Shown: positions 8,943-17,880, numbered from the stretch's first letter. The stretch: DNA of 22,234 bases from JBMOJK01 sp049315825 (GCA_049315825.1 JBMOJK010000018.1:1-22234), one strand, 5' to 3'. Translations and numbers: made by a program. The notes: a model not told the origin generated them from the letters alone.

Positions 8943-10880
8943 ATGAAAGAATATAGATTTTGAAGAGATTATTATTCCAGAAACACTGGCTTCACGCTAG
9001 TAGAGCTTGTTGTTGTTGTGACTATTCTTGTGATACTGTGAACTATTGGATTTCTATCGCTTAATGGCTATCAAGGAAAGAGTCGTAATGCGGTTCGCGC
9101 AGCTGATGTTTCGGACATTGTAGAAACTCTCAATCTATCCATCATGGCGTCTGGATCCTATCCTCAACCAGATAATCAGTTTGCAGTGACGTATTCTGGT
9201 GCAACAGTATGGACCCAGGGTACTGTAGGAAGTGGGGTGATTCGTGTAATGGGGGCGGGCGTTTCCGGTGGAGGCCTCAATACCACTCCGCTTGATCCAC
9301 TCAGCAAAACTGAGTATAAATACTCAGTGCTTGCCTATGGAAACTCCTATCAAATTGGTGCAAGTTATGAGGACTCACATTCGACTGCACTCGTAAGAGG
9401 AAACTATGGCGGTATTGCCTCAAAGACACAAACAGGAGGTCTGATATATGCCCTTGCTCTTCCATCCATCCTCACAAACACGTGATCCGCAGGGCAAAAT
9501 ATCGAAATATCATCCAACAGCCTTTCTGGTACACTTGTATTTGATGGAAAACCCTTTACTGGAGGATCATCTTATAACCCAAACACTGTTGTGTTTTCAG
9601 GCTCAAGCCTACCAAGTAATGATACATCCAGTGGCTTCACACTCCTTGCAACCAATCTTAAAAACGCATACACTGGCACGGACTTAGCGAGTTACAGTTC
9701 CATTCAACAACTTGTGGCAACTCCTACAACTGGACTTGCAGATATGGGTTCACTCATAATAACAACCCAGCTCGGTGGAAACACTTCAAAAAGCACACCC
9801 ACTGTTCAGAGGATATTCGCAGATGTGGCTGTAGGATCAAGTTTTACATGTGCACTCACCACTGCAGGCGGTGTGAAATGCTGGGGTTACAATCTTTACG
9901 GGCAACTTGGAAATGGAACAACCACATATAGTTTAATTCCAGTAGATGTTACGGGGCTGACATCTGGGGCGAAAGCTATATCAGTAGGCAGTGCTAGCAC
10001 CAGCGCAGGCGATGCATGTGCCCTGTTATCGACAGGAGGCGTGAAATGTTGGGGTTATAATTCTTACGGGCAACTTGGAAATGGAACAACCACATATAGT
10101 TTAATTCCAGTAGATGTTACGGGGCTGACATCTGGGGTGAAAGCTATATCATGAGGAAGAAGTTTTCACTGTGCCCTGCTATCGACATGAGGCGTGAAAT
10201 GCTGGGGTTATAATTCTTACGGGCAACTTGGAGATGGGACAACAACAAATAGCTCATCTCCTGTCGATGTTACAGGACTGACATCTGGGGTGAAAGCTAT
10301 ATCTGCATGAGGAGGTCATGCATGTGCACTCATGACAGCCGGAGGCATAAAATGTTGGGGAAGCAATGGCAGTGGAGAACTTGGAAACGGGACTACCACA
10401 GACAGTTCAGTTCCTGTTGATGTTACAGGACTCACATCTGGGGCAACAGCCATATCCAGTGGAGGCCAAAAAACCTGCGCAATCACGACTACTGGAGGAC
10501 TGAAATGTTGGGGATTAGATGGCGGCTTTGCACCTACAGACGTTACAGGACTCACATCTGGCGTAACAGTCATATCTGCATGAAATGTTTCTATTGGTAC
10601 AAACAATGTAAGCTGTGTAGTTTCTGGAGGATGAGCAAAGTGCTGGGGAAATAACGCTTTCGGACAACTTGGGGATGGCACAAATACAAACAGCACCAAC
10701 CCAGTAGATGTTACAGGACTTACATCTGGCATACAGTCAATTACAACTTGATTATTCCACAGCTGTGCCCTTACAACCACGGGGGATGTAAGATGTTGGG
10801 GACGAAATTTCTATGGACAGCTTGGAGATGGAACAACAACCAATAGCTCGGTGCCAGTTGATGTTCTTAGGCCACAATAA
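8943..10880 (+). CDS. Type IV prepilin-like protein fused to RCC1-type repeats
   Basis: 645 residues with nine TGA codons read as glycine. The N-terminus is a class III prepilin signal: a charged leader of 16 residues ending NTG, then FTLVELVVVVTILVILGTIG, with cleavage expected after Gly16 and the conserved Glu at +5. Residues about 35-290 form a Gly/Ser/Thr-rich pilin-like head and linker. Residues about 292-645 hold seven RCC1-type repeats with the core CALTTxGGVKCWGxNxxGQLGNG and VPVDVTGLTSG; the fifth is shortened. Seven repeats would form a complete beta-propeller. Each repeat carries two Cys, which could form disulfides outside the cell. Expected function: a pilus-displayed binding module, perhaps for host contact (inference). 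There is no other pilus gene nearby. The ATG at 8943 is the only start that keeps the prepilin leader. Confidence 0.85.
9816..10877 (+). repeat. Seven tandem RCC1-type coding repeats
   Basis: Period is about 50-56 codons. The copies at 9873-9983 and 10041-10151 are 111 nt long and differ at only about five positions, which points to recent duplication or gene conversion. Later copies are more diverged. Copies 2 and 3 carry GGA (10035-10037) and TGA (10188-10190) at the same position of the motif STGGVKCWG. Confidence 0.9.
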
Positions 10881-10905
10881 AAAAAACGCCCAGTGGGCGT
10901 TTTTT
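10881..10905. terminator. Bidirectional intrinsic terminator
   Basis: AAAAAACGCCC (10881-10891), loop AGT, and GGGCGTTTTTT (10895-10905) directly after the stop codon of the pilin-RCC1 gene. Confidence 0.9.
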
Positions 10906-10919
10906 ATAAGGAACAAAAC

Positions 10920-11612
10920 ATTACCATAGCCGCTCCAGGATCGCATCTCAGTACAAAGGAGATTCTTGGTTTCTCATCAGATATATCAGGGAAATGCAAA
11001 GATCATGTGCGAGCCGTGATCGATGTACAAGAAGTTTGTGCGTGCGTAGACTCAGGTTCGCAATCAAGTAGTACGAAATATTATGATATCGTCGTTTCCA
11101 ATGTAAAAATTGCCGACAAAGATCCAAGACGAGAATACGATCACAGGATGTGGGATCAACTTGCCGCTCTTCCATACTCGATTGCAGTGGTACCGAGACA
11201 CCCGCTTATACCAGATCAAATCTCGAAGCTACCGAAGATTCCTGAGAATGTAGGGATCATGAATCGCATGGGAGTATTACGTGATCTATGCGCACATACC
11301 AGGCTTGTGATCATGGGACTCATCTTCTCAAAACAACAATGAGAGACAGATCATAATCCACTGGAAGCTACTAAGAATTCACATGCTATTCACGGCGATC
11401 AACTATGAACATCGTCTCACTATGCATCGCCATATACATCTTCTGGGCTTCTGCATGGCTATTCAAATTTTGCACAATGTGTAGACAATATCCCAGCGTA
11501 CATCAACGATCTACAGTTAGAAGATAAACTCAACTGGCGCAAGAATTGGATCGCCACAAATAGAAAACAACTCGCTGAAAAAATTCATTCAATAATTCTT
11601 CAAAAATACTAA
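10920..11612 (+). CDS. GT-B glycosyltransferase C-terminal half, Kdo-transferase (GT30)-like
   Basis: About 230 residues ending at TAA 11610-11612, with two TGA codons (11340, 11406) read as glycine. The second half matches the nucleotide-sugar-binding domain of Kdo transferase: VVPRHPLIPDQISKLP (family PRHPERF), then MGVLRDLCAHTRLVIMG (family TMGEL...L..AD....GGS), and GETDHNPLEATKNSHAIHG (family GGHNPLEPA...GP). The N-terminal acceptor domain of a normal ~400-residue enzyme is missing, and upstream lies a terminator. No ATG precedes the conserved region. The best start is an ATT at 10920 placed 7 nt after AAGGA (10908-10912); a GTG at 10893 lies inside the terminator. It is either a split or truncated enzyme or a domain used alone. 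The next gene starts 2 nt downstream. Confidence 0.6.
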
Positions 11613-11614
11613 AC

Positions 11615-12118
11615 ATGATCGGCTTTCCAACAGAAGGAGCAATTCGTTTCCTTGCATCAAGGTATCCACAAGAATCACTCAAGAAGCCATCGCTCTTTCA
11701 TAGCATGCGTGTAGCTTCATATTTGTTTCTTCACTGATATTCAGAAGAGATTTGTATTGCTGGTCTTTTGCACGATGCAATCGAAGATACCACCATTACT
11801 GAAGACGAAATAACCAAACTATATGGGAAACATACAGCCGAGATTGTAGTTGCAAACTCCAAAGACACCTCACTACCAAAAGAGGAAATCCTACAAGATA
11901 TTGTTACACGATGTGCAGATCATTCCGAAGATGCACTCATAGTAAAATCTGCTGACGTGCTTGATAATTTTGCTTTCTATACGCTTTGCGGACACCAGTG
12001 AGTGAACATGGAAAGTGAGATACTTCGATGTAAAAAACTTGCTCGCATGATACTCGACACGCGTAAGCCCCAGCACACAGATCCGATATTTTCTTCTCTT
12101 GAACATATAAGTATCTAG
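11615..12118 (+). CDS. HD-domain phosphohydrolase, RelA/SpoT-hydrolase-like
   Basis: 167 residues with two TGA codons read as glycine (residues 41 and 129). The metal-binding HD pattern is present: His29 (FHSMRVA), His53-Asp54 (AGLLHDAIEDT) and an Asp at 114 or 117 (VKSADVLDNF). The sequence LLHDAIEDTTITEDEITKLY resembles the (p)ppGpp hydrolase domain of SpoT and Mesh1 (LLHDvvEDT). There is no synthetase or TGS domain, so it would be a small stand-alone hydrolase. The substrate is unproven. ATG 11615 starts 2 nt after the GT-B stop and the next ORF starts 2 nt after its TAG, so the three genes form one transcript. Confidence 0.78.
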
Positions 12119-12120
12119 CC

Positions 12121-12337
12121 ATGTGAAATACTTACCTCACAGACTTTGCAAAAGATCCAACAAATGTACTCCCATTCTACGAGTTCTCAGCAATCGCAAA
12201 TAATTTCCCAATCAAACACGGTACTTTCAGGGGGGGATGATTTCCAGCTTGGCGCAGAAAAATATGAAACCCTGCTCAATCTACCGAAAAATACACTCAT
12301 AAACCTCTTTGATCTGGCACGATCGAAACTGAAGTAA
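12121..12337 (+). pseudogene. Small ORF with an apparent +1 frameshift at a run of seven G
   Basis: ATG 12121 is followed by TGA (Gly) and reads MGNTYLTDFAKDPTNVLPFY, then EFSAIANNFPIKHGTF up to the G7 run at 12230-12236. After that the protein-like frame moves by one base: DDFQLGAEKYETLLNLPKNT, then LINLFDLARSKLK and TAA at 12335-12337. Removing one G gives a seamless 71-residue protein. The unshifted frame runs on as low-quality sequence across the next gene. The cause may be a sequencing error, a real mutation or slippage on the homopolymer. The family is not recognised. It is the last gene of the GT-B/HD unit. Confidence 0.5.
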
Positions 12338-12353
12338 TCTCAGCCCCTCTCTC

Positions 12354-12686
12354 CTACAATCCTGTATACAAAAGAACACGAGAAACGATTTCCTCAAGAG
12401 ACAAGATATCTGAACGATACAGCTCGGCTTGAGGATTTTTATTGTGCTCGTAGAGTTCAGCGAGTTCTTTGAACCGCTCGACGGAAGTGTTCGATATCTT
12501 GGTTGAGTTTTCGGCCTTAGCCTTTTCGACGCGAGCAAAAAAGCGTGATTCGAGCACGGGATATTCTGCTTCGATACTGATCTCGAAGACCTCATATCCT
12601 CAGGCACAAGCAAGGGAAATGATCCGCTCTCGCTGCTCTCAAAAAAGCGCAGAATCCCACAATATCGGGAGATAAAAGATACTTCA
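12354..12686 (-). pseudogene. Decayed P-loop kinase (AAA_33/zeta-toxin-like), C-terminal part
   Basis: The frame is open from 12686 to TAG 12356-12354 with three TGA codons read as glycine. It gives LPILWDSALFGEQRERIISL, then GGYEVFEISIEAEYPVLESR, then FFARVEKA and a helical tail. This follows the second half of small P-loop kinases (..D..l...qR..ii.lA...gye...i.ie.....l.sRf..R). No Walker A is found: upstream in the same frame is a TAG (12689-12687), and the sequence 12690-12770 has no kinase start in any frame. An alternative is a short functional protein starting at an unusual codon, but decay is more likely. Confidence 0.5.
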
Positions 12687-12790
12687 CTACGAATGTGAGC
12701 TAAATCTGCTTAAAAAACACTTCTCGATCATGGTCTGTTTGCGCTTTGATCCTCATTCCATATCATTGCATTTCTTCAGATCAAAACATC

Positions 12791-13696
12791 ATGCCCCACG
12801 ATCACAAACATCACTCGAGCGATCATCATGATCATGATCATACTGTCAGTAATCTCTCGCTCGCATTCTTTGTAGCGATTACTGTAAATGCGATATTCAC
12901 GCTGACTGAGTGGTATTTTGGATGGAGCATCCACTCTCTTGCTCTCATCTCAGATGCGGGTCACAACGCGATGGATACGCTCAATCTCGTGCTGTCCGGA
13001 ATCGCACTCTGGATCTCACAATTCAAGAATACCTGAACATATACATACGGCTACAAAAGAGCCGGGATGATGGCAGCGCTTGTGAATTCTGTACTCCTGC
13101 TCGGTACGGCTATTTATATCGCGATTGAAGCGATCGAGCGGTTTCAGAATCCTGTCGAAACCGCAGGAACTACGATCATGACAGTTGCTGGGATAGGAAT
13201 CTTGGTAAACGGATTATCTTCATTTCTCCTGCTAAGATGAGCAGAGCACGACATAAATGTAAAATCCGCCTACATGCACCTTTTGGGCGATGCACTCGTA
13301 TCGTTCGGAGTAGTGGTAGCTGGAGTAGCGATATATTTCACGGGATACTCATGGATCGATCCGGCTATTTCTATACTCGTATCCATCCTCATGGTATGGG
13401 GTACGGTCGGTATCCTCAGGAAGAGTATTCGCATGAATTTCGATGGAGTTCCACTGCATATTAGCGTAGATAAAATCGAAGAAATCATCCTGTCAGTCGC
13501 GGGAGTTAAAGATGTTCACCACATCCATGTCTGGTCGATTTCTACAACACAGAATGCTATGACCGCTCACGTGGTCATCTCTGATGATGCAGATACAAAG
13601 AAGATCAAACACCAGATTCGGCACGAACTTCTTCACGAAAGAATTCACCACGTCACACTCGAAACAGAAAACGAGAGATGCGAGGGTGAATGCTAG
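12791..13696 (+). CDS. Cation diffusion facilitator (CzcD/ZitB-like Zn/Co/Cd efflux)
   Basis: 301 residues with two TGA codons read as glycine. A His/Asp-rich N-terminus (MPHDHKHHSSDHHDHDH) is typical of zinc-exporting CDF proteins. About six membrane segments follow. The metal site is complete: HxxxD at His58/Asp62 (SDAGHNAMD) in TM2 and HxxxD at His163/Asp167 (YMHLLGDAL) in TM5. The cytoplasmic C-terminal domain is present (VAGVKDVHHIHVWSIST ... AHVVISDD). The protein exchanges protons for divalent metal and protects against zinc excess. It is a single-gene unit closed by the hairpin after 13703. Neither TGA lies in a conserved motif, but both are within membrane-proximal loops where glycine fits. 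Confidence 0.93.
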
Positions 13697-13703
13697 CTGC
13701 ATC

Positions 13704-13734
13704 ATAAAATACCGGTTAAAAGCCGGTATTTTAT
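13704..13734. terminator. Bidirectional intrinsic terminator
   Basis: ATAAAATACCGG (13704-13715), 7-nt loop, CCGGTATTTTAT (13723-13734), 7 nt after the CDF stop codon. Confidence 0.85.
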
Positions 13735-13832
13735 ATCTCCTGAGGTCATCAGTATTCAAAGTACTTGAATATTTTACCTCACTCTCAAGATGTGCTATAT
13801 TCAACAAAAACAAGCCAACACCAATCAGAGGC

Positions 13833-14549
13833 ATGAAAAGTACCACGTCTGCAAAAACCACCCACTTCTCGATCAATTCTGCGGAAACATTTATAGATGC
13901 GGATGCTTTTTGTGGCTCAGGGGAAATATTACGCGATATCAAACAGCAGGTAATACATGTTTTCAGAGACGACCAATCCTCCCCTCAGAAAAACTACCAA
14001 CTCATTCGTAATCTTAAAAATACCAAGAGATTAGACCTTCTGCTTGATGGGCAAAGAGTGGAGCTGCCGGATGAGATTATCGATGGGATGATCTGGTACT
14101 TTCAAAACGAATCATCACTGCTCTCTTACAACGACAAGAAAGATCCAGCAACCTGATGACCACTGGGATTTGATTGCTTTTCATTTGTGCATTTGCTCGC
14201 TAGAATTCCCTATAATCCAGCACAGTTGAATTGAGCCATCTGGCATGATATGAGTGTCATGGAATACAACGATGATCGAAGTTGGAAGCCATGAGATTTT
14301 GCCTTTTCCATTGCATGAAGTAACGCTTCCTGATGGGAGACTCGACATGCGAGCGTGTATGTTGGAAAGGGGATTTTTCTCGGCAAGGCATGATCCAACT
14401 GAAACCTCAGCTGTATGACGATGTTAGAGATGAATCGCATTTTCAGTACACCATATACCGTCAAAGTAACCCCCAAGAATGACGTGGAAAAACTAGATCT
14501 ACGCGCAGTGAGTGGCAGAGAAGATCTTCTTGTGTCAGGGAAGAATTAA
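13833..14549 (+). CDS. NlpC/P60-like cysteine peptidase-fold protein, UGA-rich
   Basis: 238 residues from ATG 13833 to TAA 14547-14549, with eight TGA codons read as glycine, two of them adjacent (14154-14159). The first ~105 residues are hydrophilic and unassigned. The second half has the NlpC/P60 layout: Cys115 in GFDCFSFVHLL, the turn WKPGDFAFSIAG at 151-162 (family PGDlvff), and His172 in RHASVYVGKGIFLGKAGSNG (family HvgiYlGdg). The catalytic Cys-His dyad is thus present; a third polar residue is not obvious. No signal peptide or membrane span is seen, so it may be cytoplasmic or exported by another route. A Shine-Dalgarno-like AGAGG lies very close to the ATG (2 nt). Function could be peptide or amide hydrolysis; the substrate is unknown. 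Confidence 0.75.
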
Positions 14550-14553
14550 GGAT

Positions 14554-14600
14554 AAGACAAAGAAAATACCGACTACTCTAGTCGGTATTTTCTTTGTCTT
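14554..14600. terminator. Bidirectional terminator with a 22-bp perfect stem
   Basis: Left arm 14554-14575, loop CTC, right arm 14579-14600. The core is ATACCGACTA/TAGTCGGTAT. It separates the convergent NlpC/P60-like gene and zwf, and serves as the end of both. Confidence 0.9.
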
Positions 14601-14672
14601 AAGGTCATTTCCAGACCATAGAGACTCGGGCTCAGTTCTTACTTTTGTATGAACTTTTGTGATATTAACACC

Positions 14673-16055
14673 CTAGACATACCACTTTCTTCCATCTCTT
14701 TCGAGGAGTGCATCGCTTTCCTTAGGTCCGGAAGTACCTTTTGAATACGGAAATATGATGGGGCAATCGTTTTTGCAGTGGATCAAATCATCAACAACCT
14801 TCCATGTTTCTTCGAGCATTTCCCAGTTAGTGAAGAGGGTTTTATCACCGACGATGCTGTCTTCGATGAGTTTTTCGTAGGCCTCTTTGGAGCCTGGTTC
14901 GCTTTCGAATTTGGAGTGAACACGCTGAACTTCCTTGGAATTACCCATAACTTTGACATTGAATTGAATATCAATTCATTCGTGGGGTTGAATCTCGAGA
15001 ATGATTCGGTTCTTTTCGATGTGACCGTATTTTTTGAAGAGAATTGGCGGAATTTCTTTGAATTCCACGACGATTCGTGTGAGTTTTTTATCGAGCGCTT
15101 TACCCGTTCGAAGATAGATAGGGACACCAATAAATGACCAAGTCGCGACTTCGAGTTTTACAGCCACGAAGGTTTCAGTGCGGGAATCTTTGGCAATCTG
15201 ACGCTCATTCGTATAGCCTTCATATTGACCAAAAACCGTGTTCGTTGCATAGTCCGGATCGAGCTTGAGCGACTGGAAAACTTTGAGTTTCTCTTGTTGA
15301 ATTGCAGCAGCGTCGAGCGATGCAGGTGCATCCATCGTAACCAGTGACAAGACTTGAAATAGATGATTCTGGACCATATCGCGCATAGCTCCAGAAGTAT
15401 CATAATACCCTCCCCTATCCTCCACTCAGAGTGTTTCGGAGGCAGTGATTTGGATATTGTCTATGTATTTGTTGTTCCAGATTGGCTCAAAAACTGTATT
15501 CGCAAAGCGGAAAGCAAGGATGTTTTGAATCGCCTCCTTACCGACATAGTGATCGATTCGGTAGATCTGTTTTTCATGGAAGACTTCCGTGATTTTAGCA
15601 TTGAGCTCTTTTGCAGAGGCAAGATCGCGTCCAAACGGCTTCTCAAAAATGATCTTCACACGATCAGTTCATAGCCCCATTTGCTTATACTCATCCACGA
15701 AACGCGTGAAGTGCTCTGGCGCGATCGAGAGATAAAAAATAATCTGCGAATCCTCCTTAGTAAGTCGAGCAATATCTGCCTTGAGATCCTGATAGTCCGA
15801 CGACTGCTCAATATCTACCCTAGAATAATGCACCGTCTCCAGAAAAGCATCGAATACTCCTTGATCCTCGATAAATGAACCGCTCTCTGTTCGGATGAAT
15901 TCTAAAAATTCTGCTCGTTTAAAGTCTCTTCTTCCTACTCAGATGATGTCGACCTGACTCGTCTTACTATTTTGAAATATATTGTAGAGAGCTGGAATGA
16001 GCTTCCGCTTTGCAAGATCGCCGGTTGAACCAAATACAACAAATACTGTATGCAT
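14673..16055 (-). CDS. zwf: Glucose-6-phosphate 1-dehydrogenase
   Basis: 460 residues with four TGA codons read as glycine. It oxidises glucose 6-phosphate to 6-phosphogluconolactone with reduction of NADP(+) or NAD(+), opening the oxidative pentose phosphate pathway. Motifs: the Rossmann start FVVFGSTGDLAKRKLIPALY, EKPFGRDL, and the active-site block YRIDHYVGKEAIQN with the substrate-binding Lys and His. Further on are VPIYLRTGKAL and IQPHEGI; the glycine after HE is TGA. The length is slightly under the usual 480-500. ATG 16055 begins MHTVFVVFGST. No pgl, gnd or other pathway gene is present in the window. A candidate promoter lies just upstream, so it may be transcribed separately from the adh gene that precedes it. 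Confidence 0.96.
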
Positions 16056-16079
16056 GAGACAAAAATGAAATAACCGAGG

Positions 16080-16107
16080 ATTGTATATTGCTCGGAGGAT
16101 ATTGCAA
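16080..16107 (-). promoter_or_regulatory. Candidate sigma-70-type promoter of zwf
   Basis: On the minus strand TTGCAA (16107-16102), a 16-nt spacer and TACAAT (16085-16080), about 25 nt before the zwf ATG. It lies in the 94-nt gap between adh and zwf. Confidence 0.4.
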
Positions 16108-16149
16108 ATGAGTATGAGATATAGGTTGGACTATCCAAGACTAATCTTC

Positions 16150-17202
16150 CTATTCCCCATCCCCAATCGTACTCACATCGATAACAAATCGGTATCGAAC
16201 ATCAGACTTCAGAACTCGTTCGTAGGCCTCGTCTATATAGTCAGCAGCAATCACTTCGATCTCAGGTGCAATGTTATGCTCTGCACAAAAATCAAGCATT
16301 TCTTGCGTTTCGCGGATACCACCGATGAGCGAGCCGGCAAATGATTTTCGCTGCATGATGAGTGAGAACACATTGAGCTCGAGAGGTTCTGCTGGAGCAC
16401 CAACGTTGACCATCGTTCCGTTGACTGTCAGGAGTGAGATGTACGCATCGAGGTTGATCTTCGCACTCACAGTATTGAGGATGAAATCAAATGTTCCTCT
16501 GAGCTTCTGAAATGTTTCTGCATCACTCGTTGCATAGTAGTGATCAGCTCCGAAGAGCATTCCATCGTCTTTCTTCTTCATCGAATGTGAAAGAACAGTA
16601 ACTTCCGCTCACATAGCATGAGCGAGCTTAACCGCCATGTGCCCGAGTCCACCAAGTCCAACAACTGCTATTTTTTTGCCTGGTCCGATATTCCAGTGAC
16701 GAAGTGGTGAATAGGTAGTGATACCCGCACAAAGAAGTGGCGCAGCAACATCTAGCCCCATATTTTCTGGGATGTGAAGCGCGAAGTCCTCTGTTACAAC
16801 TATGTGCGTAGAGTATCCACCCTGAGTCACATTTCCGTCTTTACCGATAGCTCCATATGTACCAGTAAATCATTGCTGACAGTATTGTTCTTCTCCATCG
16901 TGACAGTGCTTGCACTCACGACAAGAATCCACCATACATCCGATGCCTGCGCGATCACCGACCGCAAATTTAGTAACCTCAGAACCGACTGCAGTAACAA
17001 TACCAGCAATTTCATGACCAGGAACGAGTGGATAGCGCGCTCTTCCCCATTCATTGCGAGCATTATGAATATCAGAATGACATATTCCAGCGTATTTTAT
17101 CTCTATGAGAATATCTCGAGGTCCAAGATCGCGTCGTTCGATAGTAATCGTCTTAAATGAGTCTGTCGGACCAAAGACAGCCCGTGCGTTTGCTCTAAAC
17201 AT
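16150..17202 (-). CDS. Zinc-dependent alcohol dehydrogenase (YahK/cinnamyl-alcohol-dehydrogenase-like MDR)
   Basis: 350 residues with two TGA codons read as glycine (QQGFTGTYG and AHAMGAEVTV). It is a medium-chain dehydrogenase that reduces aldehydes, or oxidises alcohols, with NAD(P)(H). Catalytic zinc ligands are Cys41 (GICHSDIH) and His63-Glu64 (PGHEIAG). The structural zinc Cys set is complete (Cys94, 97, 100, 108 in CRECKHCHDGEEQYC). The nucleotide-binding glycines are in VVGLGGLGHMAVKLAHAMG, the last of which is TGA-encoded. The C-terminal substrate domain is intact. It lies 24 nt downstream of the MerR gene on the same strand, so it is probably the regulated target. Confidence 0.94.
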
Positions 17203-17226
17203 ATTTGAGAAGTGAATAAAAAGAGT

Positions 17227-17673
17227 TTATTGTTTCTTAGCTGATCATTTTAGTTCTTTTGCAATGGAGTGCGCATGCTGACCAATTGTATGAGCTTCGA
17301 GAGTATTGCCGGAAGCCATCGCCTTCCAATAAGACACCTTAACCTCCAAATAGCGTTGTTTCAGTGCTATTTGCTTTGCCTCTTCTGCCAAATGTTTCTT
17401 TTGGGTCTGAAGAATTTTGATCTGCTGATCTGCTGATTGCAGCCCAAGACGCATATTCGAAAGATATGCTCGCATATCCACTATGGACATGCCCGTAGCA
17501 TTCAAACAAGAAAGCGCGGTGATAAAGTCGAGATCATTCTCTTCATACGACCTATGCCCACTGCTCAGATCACGAACAATAGGTGCGATAAGTCCCATCT
17601 TCTCATAATAACGAAGCGTACTTTGTGGAAGCCCACTCAACTTCGAAGCTTCTTTAATCGTATATCTTTGCAT
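17227..17673 (-). CDS. MerR-family transcriptional regulator (AdhR/NmlR-like)
   Basis: 148 residues. The N-terminal winged helix-turn-helix is typical: YTIKEASKLSGLPQSTLRYY, then EKMGLIAPIVRD and the wing SSGHRSYEENDLDFI. A long dimerisation coiled coil follows (about 75-120). One TGA near the end (17247-17245) is glycine and extends the protein by GSAKKQ to TAA 17229-17227. No metal-binding Cys cluster is visible in the C-terminus, which fits the aldehyde/thiol-responsive AdhR-NmlR branch better than CueR or ZntR. Its position ahead of an alcohol dehydrogenase gene supports control of aldehyde detoxification. It probably also controls its own promoter. Confidence 0.92.
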
Positions 17674-17704
17674 ACTTTCTGAGAATAATAGAACCAGCCC
17701 AGAG

Positions 17705-17735
17705 AGTATACCAACTTAAAGTGCTTCAAGTAAAA
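17705..17735 (-). promoter_or_regulatory. MerR-type promoter with operator between -35 and -10
   Basis: On the minus strand: -35-like TTTTAC (17735-17730), a 19-nt spacer, and -10 TATACT (17710-17705). The spacer holds the near-perfect palindrome CTTGAAGCACTTTAAG (17730-17715). The stretched 19-nt spacing with a dyad inside is the hallmark of MerR-activated promoters. It is about 30 nt ahead of the merR ATG. Confidence 0.7.
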
Positions 17736-17880
17736 TCGGTTTTTAATATCAGTGAATACGACGGAAGAAAAGAGGTTCAGATTGGGTTTGTGCAGTACAG
17801 ATGGGAATAATAATCTCTGTGCCTTAATCTGAAAAAATCGAAGCTAAGCTCTAGAAAAGAAGCAGAATTAAGTTTGCATT

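Noticed and set aside
10316..10780. Minus-strand ORF of 154 codons rich in DVSPVTS
   Set aside because: It is the antisense shadow of the RCC1 repeats; its periodicity is that of the plus-strand gene.
10893..10919. GTG at 10893 as start of the GT-B gene
   Set aside because: The codon lies within the right arm of the pilin terminator and has no ribosome site.
13584..13832. Upstream extension of the NlpC/P60-like ORF overlapping the CDF gene
   Set aside because: It overlaps conserved CDF sequence and the terminator at 13704-13734; composition is shadow-like.
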